From an uncultured Alphaproteobacteria bacterium (GTDB lineage: Bacteria > Pseudomonadota > Alphaproteobacteria > Rhodobacterales > Rhodobacteraceae): DNA of 64,000 nt. Made by a program: the position numbers and the translations under genes. The stretch is taken from NCBI GenBank assembly GCA_929200255.1, contig CAKMYZ010000005.1, positions 113,510-177,509 of the forward strand. The letters run 5' to 3'. The notes under the pieces are model-generated. The model was not told the DNA's origin, made no database searches, and saw only the letters and a program-made list of their open reading frames with translations. Below, one piece after another: positions 1-8,453 of the stretch; position 1 is the first letter of the stretch; each line of letters opens with the position of its first letter.

Positions 1-1354
1 GGATCAATTCGACGACATCTTCGAACCGGGCGTAGTGTTGCAAGGCATCGGTCGCCAAAGCGACAGCCGTTTGCGCGCCAGATGCCGAGGGCCCGCTGGG
101 TGCGCTATGTGTTGGCGCAGGTGCCGTACCCATCGCCGTTGTGCCGCCACCTTGCGGTGCAGGTCGACCGCCAGATGGCCCACCGGTCGGTGGCGTCGCG
201 TCTTGCAGCTTGCGCACCAGTTCTTCCGGGCTGGGCAAATCCGCCACATGGGTCAGCCGGATTACGGCCATCTCAGCAGCCATCATGGCATTGGGGGCCA
301 TTGCCACCTCTTCCAATGCTTTGAGCATCATCTGCCACATGCGTGACAGGACCCGCATCGGCAACGTACTGGCCATGGCTTGGCCACGTGTCCGTTCATC
401 AGGGCTGATCGTGGGGTCTTCTGCGGCTTCCGGGGTGATTTTGATCACGCTGATCCAATGACACACCTCTGCCAGATCACGCAGCACCGCCATGGGATCG
501 GCACCGTCGGCATATTGTTCGGAAAGCTCTGTCAGTGCGGCGGCAGCCTCGCCCCGCAGGATCAGATCAAACAGGTCAAGCACGCGTCCCCGATCAGCCA
601 GCCCCAGCATCGAGCGCACCTGATCGGCGGTGGTTTCACCGGCACCGTGGCTGATCGCTTGATCCAGCAGGGATTGCGCGTCACGGGCAGAGCCTTCGGC
701 GGCGCGTGTGATCAGTGCAAGTGCTTCATCGGTGATCTCGGCGCCCTCAGCAGTCGCGATCTTGCGCAGCAGGGCGACTTGGGTCTCGGGTTCGATCCGG
801 CGCAGGTCAAAACGCTGACAGCGGGACAAGACCGTGACAGGCACCTGCCGGATTTCGGTGGTGGCAAAGATGAATTTGACGTGCGCGGGAGGCTCTTCCA
901 GCGTCTTCAACAAGGCGTTGAAGGCGTTCTTGGAGAGCATATGCACTTCGTCGATGATGTAGATCTTGAACCGGGCAGAGGCGGCGCGATAGTGAACGGA
1001 ATCGATAATCTCGCGGATATCGCCGACGCCTGTGCGGGATGCGGCGTCCATCTCCATCACGTCCACATGGCGGCCTTCCATGATCGCCAAGCAATGTTCG
1101 CACTGGCCACAGGGTTCGGTGGTTGGGCCACCTTTGCCGTCCGGTCCGATGCAATTCATGCCCTTGGCGATGATCCGGGCCGTGGTCGTCTTACCGGTGC
1201 CTCTGATCCCGGTCATGATGAAGGCTTGCGCAATCCGGTCGGCGGCAAAGGCGTTTTTCAGTGTGCGCACCATCGCATCCTGACCCACCATATCGGCAAA
1301 GGTTTCGGGCCGGTACTTGCGGGCGAGCACTTGATAGCTGGGTTGGTCGGTCAT
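1..1354 (-). CDS. dnaX: DNA polymerase III subunit gamma/tau, 5' part only
   Basis: Clamp-loader ATPase that opens and loads the beta clamp at the replication fork. The reading frame starts at 1354 (MTDQPSYQVLARKYRP) and is still open at the left edge, so about 451 N-terminal residues are present and the C-terminal tau region is missing. Seen in the sequence: Walker A GIRGTGKT at residues 49-56, four zinc-binding cysteines C68, C82, C85 and C88, the Walker B-like stretch IYIIDEVHML at 131-140, and the LSRCQRF sensor at about 176-182. A proline/glycine/alanine-rich linker begins near residue 390, as is usual where the AAA+ collar gives way to tau. Identification is certain; only the end is unknown. 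Confidence 0.97.
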   Translation of the reverse strand, partial: MTDQPSYQVLARKYRPETFADMVGQDAMVRTLKNAFAADRIAQAFIMTGIRGTGKTTTARIIAKGMNCIGPDGKGGPTTEPCGQCEHCLAIMEGRHVDVMEMDAASRTGVGDIREIIDSVHYRAASARFKIYIIDEVHMLSKNAFNALLKTLEEPPAHVKFIFATTEIRQVPVTVLSRCQRFDLRRIEPETQVALLRKIATAEGAEITDEALALITRAAEGSARDAQSLLDQAISHGAGETTADQVRSMLGLADRGRVLDLFDLILRGEAAAALTELSEQYADGADPMAVLRDLAEVCHWISVIKITPEAAEDPTISPDERTRGQAMASTLPMRVLSRMWQMMLKALEEVAMAPNAMMAAEMAVIRLTHVADLPSPEELVRKLQDATPPTGGPSGGRPAPQGGGTTAMGTAPAPTHSAPSGPSASGAQTAVALATDALQHYARFEDVVELI

Positions 1355-1580
1355 GGGCGCTTTCGGATTCGGAACTCAGGGCAGCGTAGGCGGGCGGGGG
1401 AGATTGGTCCACATCTTGCGCACCGAATATCTACGGTCTACGCTGAATGTGCCGTGTTGGGCGGCCACCTGGTTCGCGGAAAGCGTGATGCACCCAATGA
1501 ACGCCTTGAACGACCCACATTTGTGGTCTTTCTCATTTGCCCAGGCCAGCGAACCACGGGCACATATGGTGAGGAAGCCA

Positions 1581-3080
1581 ATGACAGACCCACTTGATGA
1601 CCTGCGCAGGCAGGCAAAGAACCTTCATAAACGCTACGAAACCGGTGATAGGGACGCGATTGCGCGCGTCGATTTGGCACAGCTACGGCGCAATGGTGCG
1701 TTGAAACGTGCGGATTTCCTGCATGTGGTGGCGCGAGAAAACAACTTTGCCAGTTGGCCTCAAATGAAGACAGCGGTTGAGATGCGGGGGATGGATCGCG
1801 CGGCCAAGGTACAGCGCTTGAAAATCGCGTTGGCACATGGGCAGACCCAAGTAGTGCAGCAACTGATCTGGGACACGCCGGACCTTGCTGATGGCGCATT
1901 CTGCCTGCAAGTCGCGTTGTATGACCTGACTGCCGTGCGTGCTGCCTTGGCCAAGGGCCCGCAACTTGCGACCCGGCCGGCAGGCGGCAGGCGCCCCATC
2001 CTGCATCTGAGCTATTCGCCCATGCTGCGCGGCTGGCCGGACAGGCAGGCGGATATGCTCGCCGTCGCTGATCTGCTGCGTGCCAATGGCGCTGACGTCA
2101 ACGACAGCTACACACCACAGATGGGGGGCGATCATCCGCTGTCGGCGCTTTACGGGGCTATCGGACACGCGCGAAACATGCCTATGGCGCAGTGGTTGTT
2201 GGATCATGGGGCCGATCCAAACGATAACGAAAGCCTCTATCATGCAACCGAAATTGGGCATGATGCAGGTGTGCGTATGCTTCTGGCGGCAGGCGCTGAC
2301 CCCACAGGCACCAACGCCTTGTTGCGGGCCATCGATGCGGATGACACAGGCATGGTGCAATTGCTGTTGGACGCAGGCGCCGACCCGAACGAAGACAACA
2401 GCAGCATGACCGCGTTGCATCATTCCGCCTTGCGGATGTGTTCGCCCGAGATTTGCAGCATGCTGCTCGGGGCTGGGGCTGATCAAACCCTGATACGCAG
2501 GGGGGTCACGGCCTTTGCCTGCGCTTGCGTTTATGGGCACGCATCGCTGGCCAAGATGCTTGATCCGATGCCGCTGACAGAAGTGGAGGCCTTGCTTGCC
2601 GCAGCAGCAGACGGCAACTTGCCCGGTGGGGCCGTTGTTGACCCTGCACAAATTCCTGCGGTCTATCAGAATATCTTGCGTGAAATCCTGCATTTGCCCG
2701 GAAAGCTGCCACATGTGCAGGCCCTTATTGCACTCGGCCTGCCGTGGGATCAGCCAGATAGCGAAGGCCTGACGCCTGTGCAGGTTGCCGGGTGGGAAGG
2801 GCTGCCCGAGATGATGGGGTATTTTCTGCGCCTCAAGCCCGATCTGAGCCACGTCAACGGCTATGGCGGCACGCTGCTTTCGACGATCATCCATGGCTCT
2901 GAGAACAATCTCAAGCGGGAAACCCGCGACTATCTGGGCTGTCTTGAGCTTGCCTTGAAGGAGGGCGTTGCCTTGCCAAAGCGTGCCATTGATCTGGCGG
3001 GGGCGCCGGAAGTTGTTGATTTCCTTACGGAATGGGCGGATCAATATCCGGGACAGGTGGTGGAGCACGGGATTGCCTGA
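1581..3080 (+). CDS. Ankyrin-repeat protein
   Basis: A 499-residue protein with no signal peptide, so probably cytoplasmic. The start at 1581 (MTDPLDDLRRQAKN) follows a GAGGAAG ribosome-binding site; the frame extends upstream to 1353 but that part lacks a good site. Residues about 150-320 carry ankyrin-type units, recognisable by repeated phrases such as LLRANGADVN, LLDHGADPND, LLAAGADPTG and LLDAGADPNE. The N-terminal 90 residues and the C-terminal third (from about 340) look less regular, with possible degenerate repeats. Ankyrin proteins bind other proteins; the partner cannot be read from the sequence. The downstream phosphatase starts inside its last codons, so the two are probably cotranslated. 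Confidence 0.85.
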   Translation: MTDPLDDLRRQAKNLHKRYETGDRDAIARVDLAQLRRNGALKRADFLHVVARENNFASWPQMKTAVEMRGMDRAAKVQRLKIALAHGQTQVVQQLIWDTPDLADGAFCLQVALYDLTAVRAALAKGPQLATRPAGGRRPILHLSYSPMLRGWPDRQADMLAVADLLRANGADVNDSYTPQMGGDHPLSALYGAIGHARNMPMAQWLLDHGADPNDNESLYHATEIGHDAGVRMLLAAGADPTGTNALLRAIDADDTGMVQLLLDAGADPNEDNSSMTALHHSALRMCSPEICSMLLGAGADQTLIRRGVTAFACACVYGHASLAKMLDPMPLTEVEALLAAAADGNLPGGAVVDPAQIPAVYQNILREILHLPGKLPHVQALIALGLPWDQPDSEGLTPVQVAGWEGLPEMMGYFLRLKPDLSHVNGYGGTLLSTIIHGSENNLKRETRDYLGCLELALKEGVALPKRAIDLAGAPEVVDFLTEWADQYPGQVVEHGIA

Positions 3081-3546
3081 ATTTGTCATTCATAGTCTTG
3101 AAGCGGGGGGTGGTGCGCTTGCCATCGCCCCCATGCCGGGGCGCACGCGGCATTACTATACCGACTGGCTGCGTTTGCTTGATTGGCGTCCGGCGCTGGT
3201 GATCACGATGACAACGCAGGCTGAACTAGAGCGCAAGGGTGCTGGCACATTGGGCCGGGATCTGAACAATGAAGGGATCGACTGGCTGCATTTTCCAGTG
3301 CCGGATTTTGGCACGCCAGTCGGGCAGGGCTGGCCCGCCGCGCGCGATCTGGCGCTGGCCACGCTGACCAAAGGCGACCGCGTTCTGGTGCATTGCTATG
3401 GCGGGTGCGGGCGGTCAGGGATGATGATGCTGCGCCTCATGATTGCGGCAGGTGAAGACGCGGATGAGGCGCTTGCGCGCTTGCGCGATATCCGGCCTTG
3501 CGCTGTCGAAACTGAGGCGCAGATGGCCTGGGCGCGGCAGGGGTGA
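3073..3546 (+). CDS. PTP/dual-specificity phosphatase-like protein
   Basis: A 157-residue protein with the cysteine phosphatase P-loop HCYGGCGRSG (a C-x5-R-S signature) at about residues 107-116, preceded by an Asp-containing loop PVPDFGTP that is in the right place for the general acid. It resembles short bacterial phosphatases of the dual-specificity/PTP fold that act on phosphoproteins or other phosphoesters. I chose the TTG at 3073: it has GGAG 8 bases upstream and overlaps the stop of the ankyrin gene by 8 bases, suggesting translational coupling. A longer frame goes up to 2968 but has no homologous-looking N-terminus. Substrate unknown. Confidence 0.8.
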   Translation: MPEFVIHSLEAGGGALAIAPMPGRTRHYYTDWLRLLDWRPALVITMTTQAELERKGAGTLGRDLNNEGIDWLHFPVPDFGTPVGQGWPAARDLALATLTKGDRVLVHCYGGCGRSGMMMLRLMIAAGEDADEALARLRDIRPCAVETEAQMAWARQG

Positions 3547-3561
3547 ACGGCCGAAATCTGG

Positions 3562-3600
3562 TGTACAGAACCTGTACATACACTGTACAGATCCTGTACG
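3562..3600. repeat. Four tandem 11-bp units with TGTAC cores
   Basis: TGTACA starts at 3562, 3573 and 3584, and TGTACG at 3595, an exact 11-bp period. The filler bases also agree partly (AGAACC, TACAC, AGATCC). The array sits in the 67-bp gap between the converging ends of the phosphatase gene and rsgA. One unit per helical turn is the geometry of a cooperative protein-binding site, but the position between two gene ends is not that of a classical operator. Confidence 0.7.
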
Positions 3601-3613
3601 GACAACCCTTAGG

Positions 3614-4648
3614 CTAGCGTCCCTTCTTTTTGGCCGTGGCCGACCGATACATCTTGCCCAGTTTGCGATAACGATCGCGCGCTTGTGCGATGGTTTCGGT
3701 GGCATATTCGTTTTCGCGCTTGAGCTTTTTGAACCGCTTGAGGCGATCAGGGTCAACCGCACCACTGGCAATGCCGGCCTGTACCGCGCAGCCGGGTTCG
3801 GTTTCATGTTCGCAGTCACGGAATTTGCACGTTGTCGCAAGTTCCGAAATCTCGGGGAATGTCGCGTCGATGCCGTAGGCCACCTCTGCGACGCCAAGCC
3901 CGCGCATACCGGGTGTATCGATCAGCCAGCCGCCGCTGGCCATCGGGTGCAGGGAGCGCCCGGTTGTCGTATGGCGTCCGCGCGCGTCATCCTCGCGGAT
4001 GTCCTGTGTGGGTGCGCTGCCGCCTGTCAGCGCATTGGCCACGGTTGTTTTGCCGACACCGGATGATCCGGCAAGCGCAACCGTTTGCCCCTTGCCGCAC
4101 CAAAGCGCCAACAATGTCGGCACATCATCGTTTTTGGCATCAAAAGCTATGACATCAAGATCACGCCCCAGAACCTTGGCCTGATCAACATAGCTCTCTG
4201 GGTCATCGGCCTGATCGGCTTTGGTCAGGACGATCACAGGTGTGATCATTGCGTCATGGGCCAGCGCCAGATAGCGTTCCAGCCGGGCGGGATTGAAGTC
4301 GTTGTTGCAGGACGACGTGATAAAGAGCGTGTCAAGGTTGGCCGCGATCAGCTGTTTTTCACCGGTATGATATTCGGTGCCACGGGTCAGCTCGGTCTTG
4401 CGGTCCAGCACACGTACCAGCCGGTGCTGTTCGGGGGCGGCCAGCACCCAGTCGCCAACGGCCACAGCGGCGGTTGTGATGCCAGGGCTGAGTGTCAGTT
4501 CCAGCGTGCCGATTTCAGAAAAGCCCACAACCCGGTCGCGGTGGACCGTGGCAATGCGGGCAGGGGTGAGGGTTTCCAACTCTTCAATTTCAAGTTGGGA
4601 CATATAGAAGGGCGACCAGCCAAGGGCGCCGCGTGTAAGATCTGTCAA
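3614..4648 (-). CDS. rsgA: Ribosome small-subunit-dependent GTPase A
   Basis: A 344-residue GTPase acting late in 30S subunit assembly. The circularly permuted GTPase order G4-G1-G3 is visible: TKAD at 142-145, P-loop GSSGVGKT at 194-201, DTPG at 244-247. The zinc knuckle C274, C279, H281, C287 follows, and the N-terminal 100 residues fit the OB-fold. The C-terminus is Lys-rich (AKKKGR). The start at 4648 gives a normal family length; an internal Met at residue 16 is an alternative. It converges on the phosphatase gene and lies downstream of the SRP RNA gene on the same strand. Confidence 0.95.
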   Translation of the reverse strand: MTDLTRGALGWSPFYMSQLEIEELETLTPARIATVHRDRVVGFSEIGTLELTLSPGITTAAVAVGDWVLAAPEQHRLVRVLDRKTELTRGTEYHTGEKQLIAANLDTLFITSSCNNDFNPARLERYLALAHDAMITPVIVLTKADQADDPESYVDQAKVLGRDLDVIAFDAKNDDVPTLLALWCGKGQTVALAGSSGVGKTTVANALTGGSAPTQDIREDDARGRHTTTGRSLHPMASGGWLIDTPGMRGLGVAEVAYGIDATFPEISELATTCKFRDCEHETEPGCAVQAGIASGAVDPDRLKRFKKLKRENEYATETIAQARDRYRKLGKMYRSATAKKKGR

Positions 4649-4730
4649 TGATCTGTCCTCGTCAAAGGGAAGTCGTGTGCCGGACGCGTGACCGCGTCAG
4701 CAGGAACCGGGCGAGGGGGCGGAAATGGCT

Positions 4731-4772
4731 TCAGCGCACCCGGACCGGGAGGGCGTGGATTGCGACAATCAT
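4731..4772 (-). CDS. Possible 13-codon leader ORF upstream of rsgA
   Basis: The minus strand carries a perfect Shine-Dalgarno AAAGGAGG (4786-4779) followed 6 bases later by ATG at 4772 and a 13-residue ORF, MIVAIHALPVRVR, ending in TGA at 4731. An in-frame ATG two codons upstream touches the SD and is less likely. The SD is much stronger than that of most genes nearby, and the ORF lies between the SRP RNA and rsgA. It could be a leader peptide, a microprotein or chance; nothing in the peptide suggests a function. Confidence 0.25.
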   Translation of the reverse strand: MIVAIHALPVRVR

Positions 4773-4879
4773 GAACATCCTCCTTTGCTGGATGCGGTTT
4801 CAGTAGCATCCCAACGCTGCCAAACTGTTGCGCAGTTTCGCGTTGTCGGGTGGTGTGCTTGCTGGCGCAGACACAAGGG

Positions 4880-4976
4880 TGAGAGGCTGGACATCGACCC
4901 AAGCGGGGCTCGTTGTGGCTGCTTCCTTCCGGACCTGACCAGGTTGGCGAGGCGCTCGCCCGCGCCAACCTCTCAG
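4880..4976 (-). ncRNA. ffs: Signal recognition particle RNA, small bacterial type
   Basis: On the minus strand the conserved SRP domain IV core CAGGTCAGGTCCGGAAGGAA, continuing into GCAGCC, is present (positions 4942-4916), the Ffh-binding element of 4.5S RNA. The outer ends GAGAGG (about 4976-4971) and CCTCTC (4886-4881) are complementary, closing an approximately 97-nt hairpin as expected for a short bacterial SRP RNA. The exact ends are inferred from this pairing. It guides Ffh to signal sequences for cotranslational membrane targeting. Confidence 0.93.
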
Positions 4977-5013
4977 CTTTGATATAGCCCCACCCACCCC
5001 GGCGCGCAAGGTG

Positions 5014-6876
5014 TCAGAAGCTGATCCGGTATCGTGACAGCCCGGGCCGTGTGGGGTTCATCAGTGTGATGTTGGATGGCAGATCATCTGCGGTTTCTGT
5101 GGCGCTTTCGAATAGCGCCGCGGCGCCAGGGTTTGGAGCAAACCGCCAGTTTGCAGCAATAGCTGGGTCAATGGTGCCTTGACGGCTGAGGTAATCCATC
5201 AGGACATCGCGCATCTTTCGGGTCGTGCGATAGTGGATGTCCTTTTCGGGGATAGTCGCGAACCCACCGCCCCCCTGAGCACGGAAACTGGTTGTCGCCA
5301 CGATAAATTGATCCGTTGCCGCGACAGGATTGCCGTTCCAGCAAAGTGAAGTGATCCGGGCGGCATCCGGCCGGATGCATTTGCCGTGGGCATTAAAACG
5401 GGCGGGCTGCGTCAGGTCGATTTCATATGACAGATCAGAAATTGTATCGCAGTGATATCCTGCATGCTGTGGGTTGATGAGAGCTCTGTCGGATGTGCCT
5501 GGCGCGATCTGATTGTAGTAAGACGCTGCACGTTCAAGCCAGGCCATCAGGTCCGCCCCCGTGCGCCGCGCCGCCACAAGCCTGTCAGCAAAGGGAAAGA
5601 TGGCGACGGCATCGTGCAGGGTGATCGGCCCCGGCGAAATGCTGATGAATTGCCCCAGACCGCTGCGCCCACCAAATCGGAAGGGTGCCGTCGCTGCAAG
5701 AAGGGGCATTCCACCGGCCGCATGCGCAGGCATGCCGCGTCTGGCCGCGTCTTTCATCGCATTTGCCAACAGCTGTTGCGGAAAGTCGGGGGCAACCGTC
5801 GCTAGATAGCTATGGATGGGCTTGGCGGTTTGGGCGATGGGTTTACGCATCTGCCCCAGTGTTTCATCGTGGGCATGCTGGACGAGATTGCCGAGCTGGC
5901 ATTGCAGCGACCCTTTCGCTCGCGCACCCGGCGTGGGGCGTTCCAGTCGCACCTTGTGTGTCCCGATCGTCCAGCCTGTTGATTGCCAACCCAAATCAAG
6001 ATCGATGACCCCAAGGGCTTTGCCAAATGACGAGGCAAGCACGGTCGGTTTGCCGTGCAGCGCGCCGTTGATTGGATCAACCTGCGCCGTCGCTGGCAGC
6101 TCTGCGTTTGGAAAACTGTCATGGGTATGTCCTGCGACAACAACATCGATGCCCGGAATGGCGGCAAGGGGGACGGCGGCATTCTCCATCCGGTCGACCG
6201 GCGTTGCAGATCCGATGCCAGAGTGGCAAAGCGCAATGATGATATCTGCACCCGCGCTTTTAATTTTTGGCACGACCCGCTTTGCTGCGCGCACAATGTC
6301 TTCAGCGGCGACGAGCCCTTCATGGCTGCTGTAGTCCCAATCCGCGATTTGCGGCGGGCCAAAGCCAGTGATGCCGATGTGCAGGGAACGCGAGTGCCCG
6401 TCGTCACATTGAACCTCGCGTTTGAGAATGGTGAAGGGCTGCGCCAGCGCATCACCTGCGGGGACATGAAGATTGGCGCTGACAACGGGAAACCGTGCGC
6501 CGCGCAGCGCCTGCCGTAGAAATTTGAGTCCAAAGTCAAAATCGTGGTTGCCTGGGGTCATTGCATCGTAATCCAGCAGATTGAGTGCTGCGATCATTGG
6601 GTGGGTGGCATCCGGGCGCAGTGTATCGGCCAGGTGGTCCGCCAGTGGTGTGCCCTGGATCAGATCGCCGTTGTCGCACAGGATTGTTGTGATGTTCGGC
6701 GCGGTGCGCAGGCGTTTGATAAGTGCTGCGAGATTGACAAGGCCAATCCTATTGTCTGGCCGATCAGCAAAGTAGTCGTACCCAAGCAATTGCATATGCA
6801 AGTCAGTGGTCGTCAGAATACGTAGCTGCCCGCGGGCTGGCTTGTCTTGGTTCATTGGTGGGGCTGTGCCGTTCAT
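5014..6876 (-). CDS. cpdB: 2',3'-cyclic-nucleotide 2'-phosphodiesterase/3'-nucleotidase
   Basis: A 620-residue metallophosphatase of the 5'-nucleotidase family. Dimetal motifs are visible: TDLHMQL at residues 24-30, GNHDFDFG near 115, a catalytic histidine in ALCHSGIG, and GHTHDSFP. The C-terminal half carries the nucleotide-binding substrate domain. Family members are usually periplasmic, but I see no signal peptide: the N-terminus MNGTAPPMNQDKPARGQLRI is polar. The start at 6876 is the best ATG, with GAAAG upstream; a later ATG at 6855 would not create a signal sequence either. It is divergent from nudC, with an 89-bp gap. Confidence 0.9.
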   Translation of the reverse strand: MNGTAPPMNQDKPARGQLRILTTTDLHMQLLGYDYFADRPDNRIGLVNLAALIKRLRTAPNITTILCDNGDLIQGTPLADHLADTLRPDATHPMIAALNLLDYDAMTPGNHDFDFGLKFLRQALRGARFPVVSANLHVPAGDALAQPFTILKREVQCDDGHSRSLHIGITGFGPPQIADWDYSSHEGLVAAEDIVRAAKRVVPKIKSAGADIIIALCHSGIGSATPVDRMENAAVPLAAIPGIDVVVAGHTHDSFPNAELPATAQVDPINGALHGKPTVLASSFGKALGVIDLDLGWQSTGWTIGTHKVRLERPTPGARAKGSLQCQLGNLVQHAHDETLGQMRKPIAQTAKPIHSYLATVAPDFPQQLLANAMKDAARRGMPAHAAGGMPLLAATAPFRFGGRSGLGQFISISPGPITLHDAVAIFPFADRLVAARRTGADLMAWLERAASYYNQIAPGTSDRALINPQHAGYHCDTISDLSYEIDLTQPARFNAHGKCIRPDAARITSLCWNGNPVAATDQFIVATTSFRAQGGGGFATIPEKDIHYRTTRKMRDVLMDYLSRQGTIDPAIAANWRFAPNPGAAALFESATETADDLPSNITLMNPTRPGLSRYRISF

Positions 6877-6965
6877 GTGCAACTTTCGCGGGAAATTCGA
6901 ACTCGCCGATCACCATCAAACCAGAAAAATTTGCACTTGAACATGCAGCATGGCATCCCGGCGGA

Positions 6966-7913
6966 ATGAAGATTGCAGAAACAGTGACGTTCGGTGGGTC
7001 CGACCTTGATCGCGCGGCGGAATTGCGGGGGCAGGCCCATGAATTGCAAGCGCAATCCGGTGCACAGGTGATCCTGCTATGGCGGGGTAAACCAATGATT
7101 GGCGAGGGTGGGTTGATCCGTGTGCCGGGGGATCATCCGGTGCTTGGTGATGCGGCGAAGGATATGGTGTTTCTTGGTCGTGAAGAGAACGCCCTTTTGT
7201 TTGCGGCGGATATGTCGGGGTGGACGCCTGCGGACCTGGATGAGGCACAGATGGGCGGATTTCTTGACTCTTCCGAACAGACACACCCAACCGTTGAGGG
7301 TGGCGCCTTTACAGAGCTGCGCGCCATCATGACCCAACTTTCGCCGCGCGATGCGGAACTGGTGGCCACAGCAAAGGCGGTGATGGGTTGGCATGTGTCC
7401 CATCGGTTCTGTGCGCAGTGCGGCGCCGAAAGCAATTTTGCCATGGGCGGCTGGCAGCGCGATTGTGCGGCTTGTGGCGCACACCATTTTCCACGCACCG
7501 ATCCGGTAGTTATCATGTTAATTACGCATGGCAATTCTGTCCTGCTTGGCCGCTCACCGGGCTGGCCTGATGGCATGTATTCCTTGTTGGCAGGTTTTGT
7601 GGAGCCGGGCGAAACCATTGAGGCGGCGGTGCGCCGCGAGGTGTTTGAAGAGGCGGGCGTGCGGGTTGGTTCTGTCAGCTATCTGTCCAGCCAGCCCTGG
7701 CCGTTTCCTGCATCGTTGATGATCGGTTGCGCAGGCGAGGCGCTGAATACCGCACTGACGATTGATCCCGAAGAGATCGAAGACGCGATCTGGGTCAGCC
7801 GCGAAGACGTGGCGCTAGGCTTCAACGGTAATCACCCCACCATCCTTCCAGCACGAAAGGGCGCGATTGCGCATTTTCTGCTTGAGGCATGGTTGTCAGA
7901 CAAGCTTGATTGA
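6966..7913 (+). CDS. nudC: NAD(+)/NADH diphosphatase
   Basis: A 315-residue Nudix hydrolase that splits NADH or NAD into NMN(H) and AMP and can remove NAD caps from RNA. Zinc ligands C149, C152, C167 and C170 are present. The Nudix box GX5EX7REVXEEXG runs at 210-232 (from GFVEPGE to REVFEEAG). The subfamily signature SQPWPFPAS follows at 242-250. The start at 6966 (MKIAETVTFGG) is the usual N-terminus of alphaproteobacterial NudC; the frame continues upstream to 6855 without a convincing ribosome-binding site. The SRPBCC gene follows 24 bp downstream and is probably in the same transcript. Confidence 0.94.
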   Translation: MKIAETVTFGGSDLDRAAELRGQAHELQAQSGAQVILLWRGKPMIGEGGLIRVPGDHPVLGDAAKDMVFLGREENALLFAADMSGWTPADLDEAQMGGFLDSSEQTHPTVEGGAFTELRAIMTQLSPRDAELVATAKAVMGWHVSHRFCAQCGAESNFAMGGWQRDCAACGAHHFPRTDPVVIMLITHGNSVLLGRSPGWPDGMYSLLAGFVEPGETIEAAVRREVFEEAGVRVGSVSYLSSQPWPFPASLMIGCAGEALNTALTIDPEEIEDAIWVSREDVALGFNGNHPTILPARKGAIAHFLLEAWLSDKLD

Positions 7914-7937
7914 TCGGGTGGGCATGGGACGAAAAAG

Positions 7938-8402
7938 ATGAAATTGAGCACCCGTGAAGATCTCGAAGCGCCGATAGAGTTTGTCTTTGCCTGCGTCACC
8001 GATTTTGCAGCTTTTGAGCGGCGCGCACTGCGCAACGGTGCGCATGTGACCCGGCAGGGTTCGGGAGATGTGCAGGTTGGCACTGTCTGGGATATTGATT
8101 TCACCTTTCGCGGCAGAGATCGCAGCGTGCAGGCCACACTGGTCCGGCTTGACCCACCCAATGCCTTGAAAGTGGATAGCATGTCGGACGGCATTATTGC
8201 TGTAACCGAGGTAGAGCTGGTGGCCCTGTCGCCCGCCCGGACACGGGTGATTGTTGGGTTTGAAATGCGGGCGCGTACCTTGACGGCGCGATTGCTGCTG
8301 CAATCCCTGAAACTGGCCAAGGCCAAGCTGACCAAGCGCTTCAAGGCGCGGGTCGTTGATTATGCTGAAGACGTCGAAGACCAGTACCGCGCGAGAGGTT
8401 AG
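7938..8402 (+). CDS. SRPBCC (START-like) family protein
   Basis: A 154-residue cytoplasmic protein with the hallmarks of a small SRPBCC fold: an N-terminal strand with REDLEAPIEFVFACVTDFAAFE, a central beta-rich stretch, and a long C-terminal helix from about residue 115. Such proteins bind hydrophobic ligands or lipids in a deep cavity; no catalytic residues are evident and the ligand is unknown. It starts 24 bp after nudC and converges on the malonyltransferase-like gene. Confidence 0.75.
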   Translation: MKLSTREDLEAPIEFVFACVTDFAAFERRALRNGAHVTRQGSGDVQVGTVWDIDFTFRGRDRSVQATLVRLDPPNALKVDSMSDGIIAVTEVELVALSPARTRVIVGFEMRARTLTARLLLQSLKLAKAKLTKRFKARVVDYAEDVEDQYRARG

Positions 8403-8453
8403 GCGCGGGACCCAATAATCCACGGCGCCAGCACCACACAGCCAGATTGGACA

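Noticed and set aside
1353..1580. Upstream extension of the ankyrin gene to 1353
   Set aside because: The extra 76 codons overlap the dnaX start, carry no ribosome-binding site and show no repeat character; ATG 1581 has GAGGAAG.
380..1597. 405-codon plus-strand frame over dnaX
   Set aside because: It is the mirror of the dnaX reading frame, which has all catalytic motifs; the plus translation has no recognisable domain.
1683..3089. 468-codon minus-strand frame over the ankyrin gene
   Set aside because: Antisense shadow of the ankyrin gene, full of Gln/His/Arg in the manner of GC-rich antisense frames.
3562..3600. PpsR/CrtJ-type site (TGT-N12-ACA)
   Set aside because: The spacing here is TGT-N11-ACA and follows from the 11-bp tandem repeat, and no photosynthesis gene is nearby.
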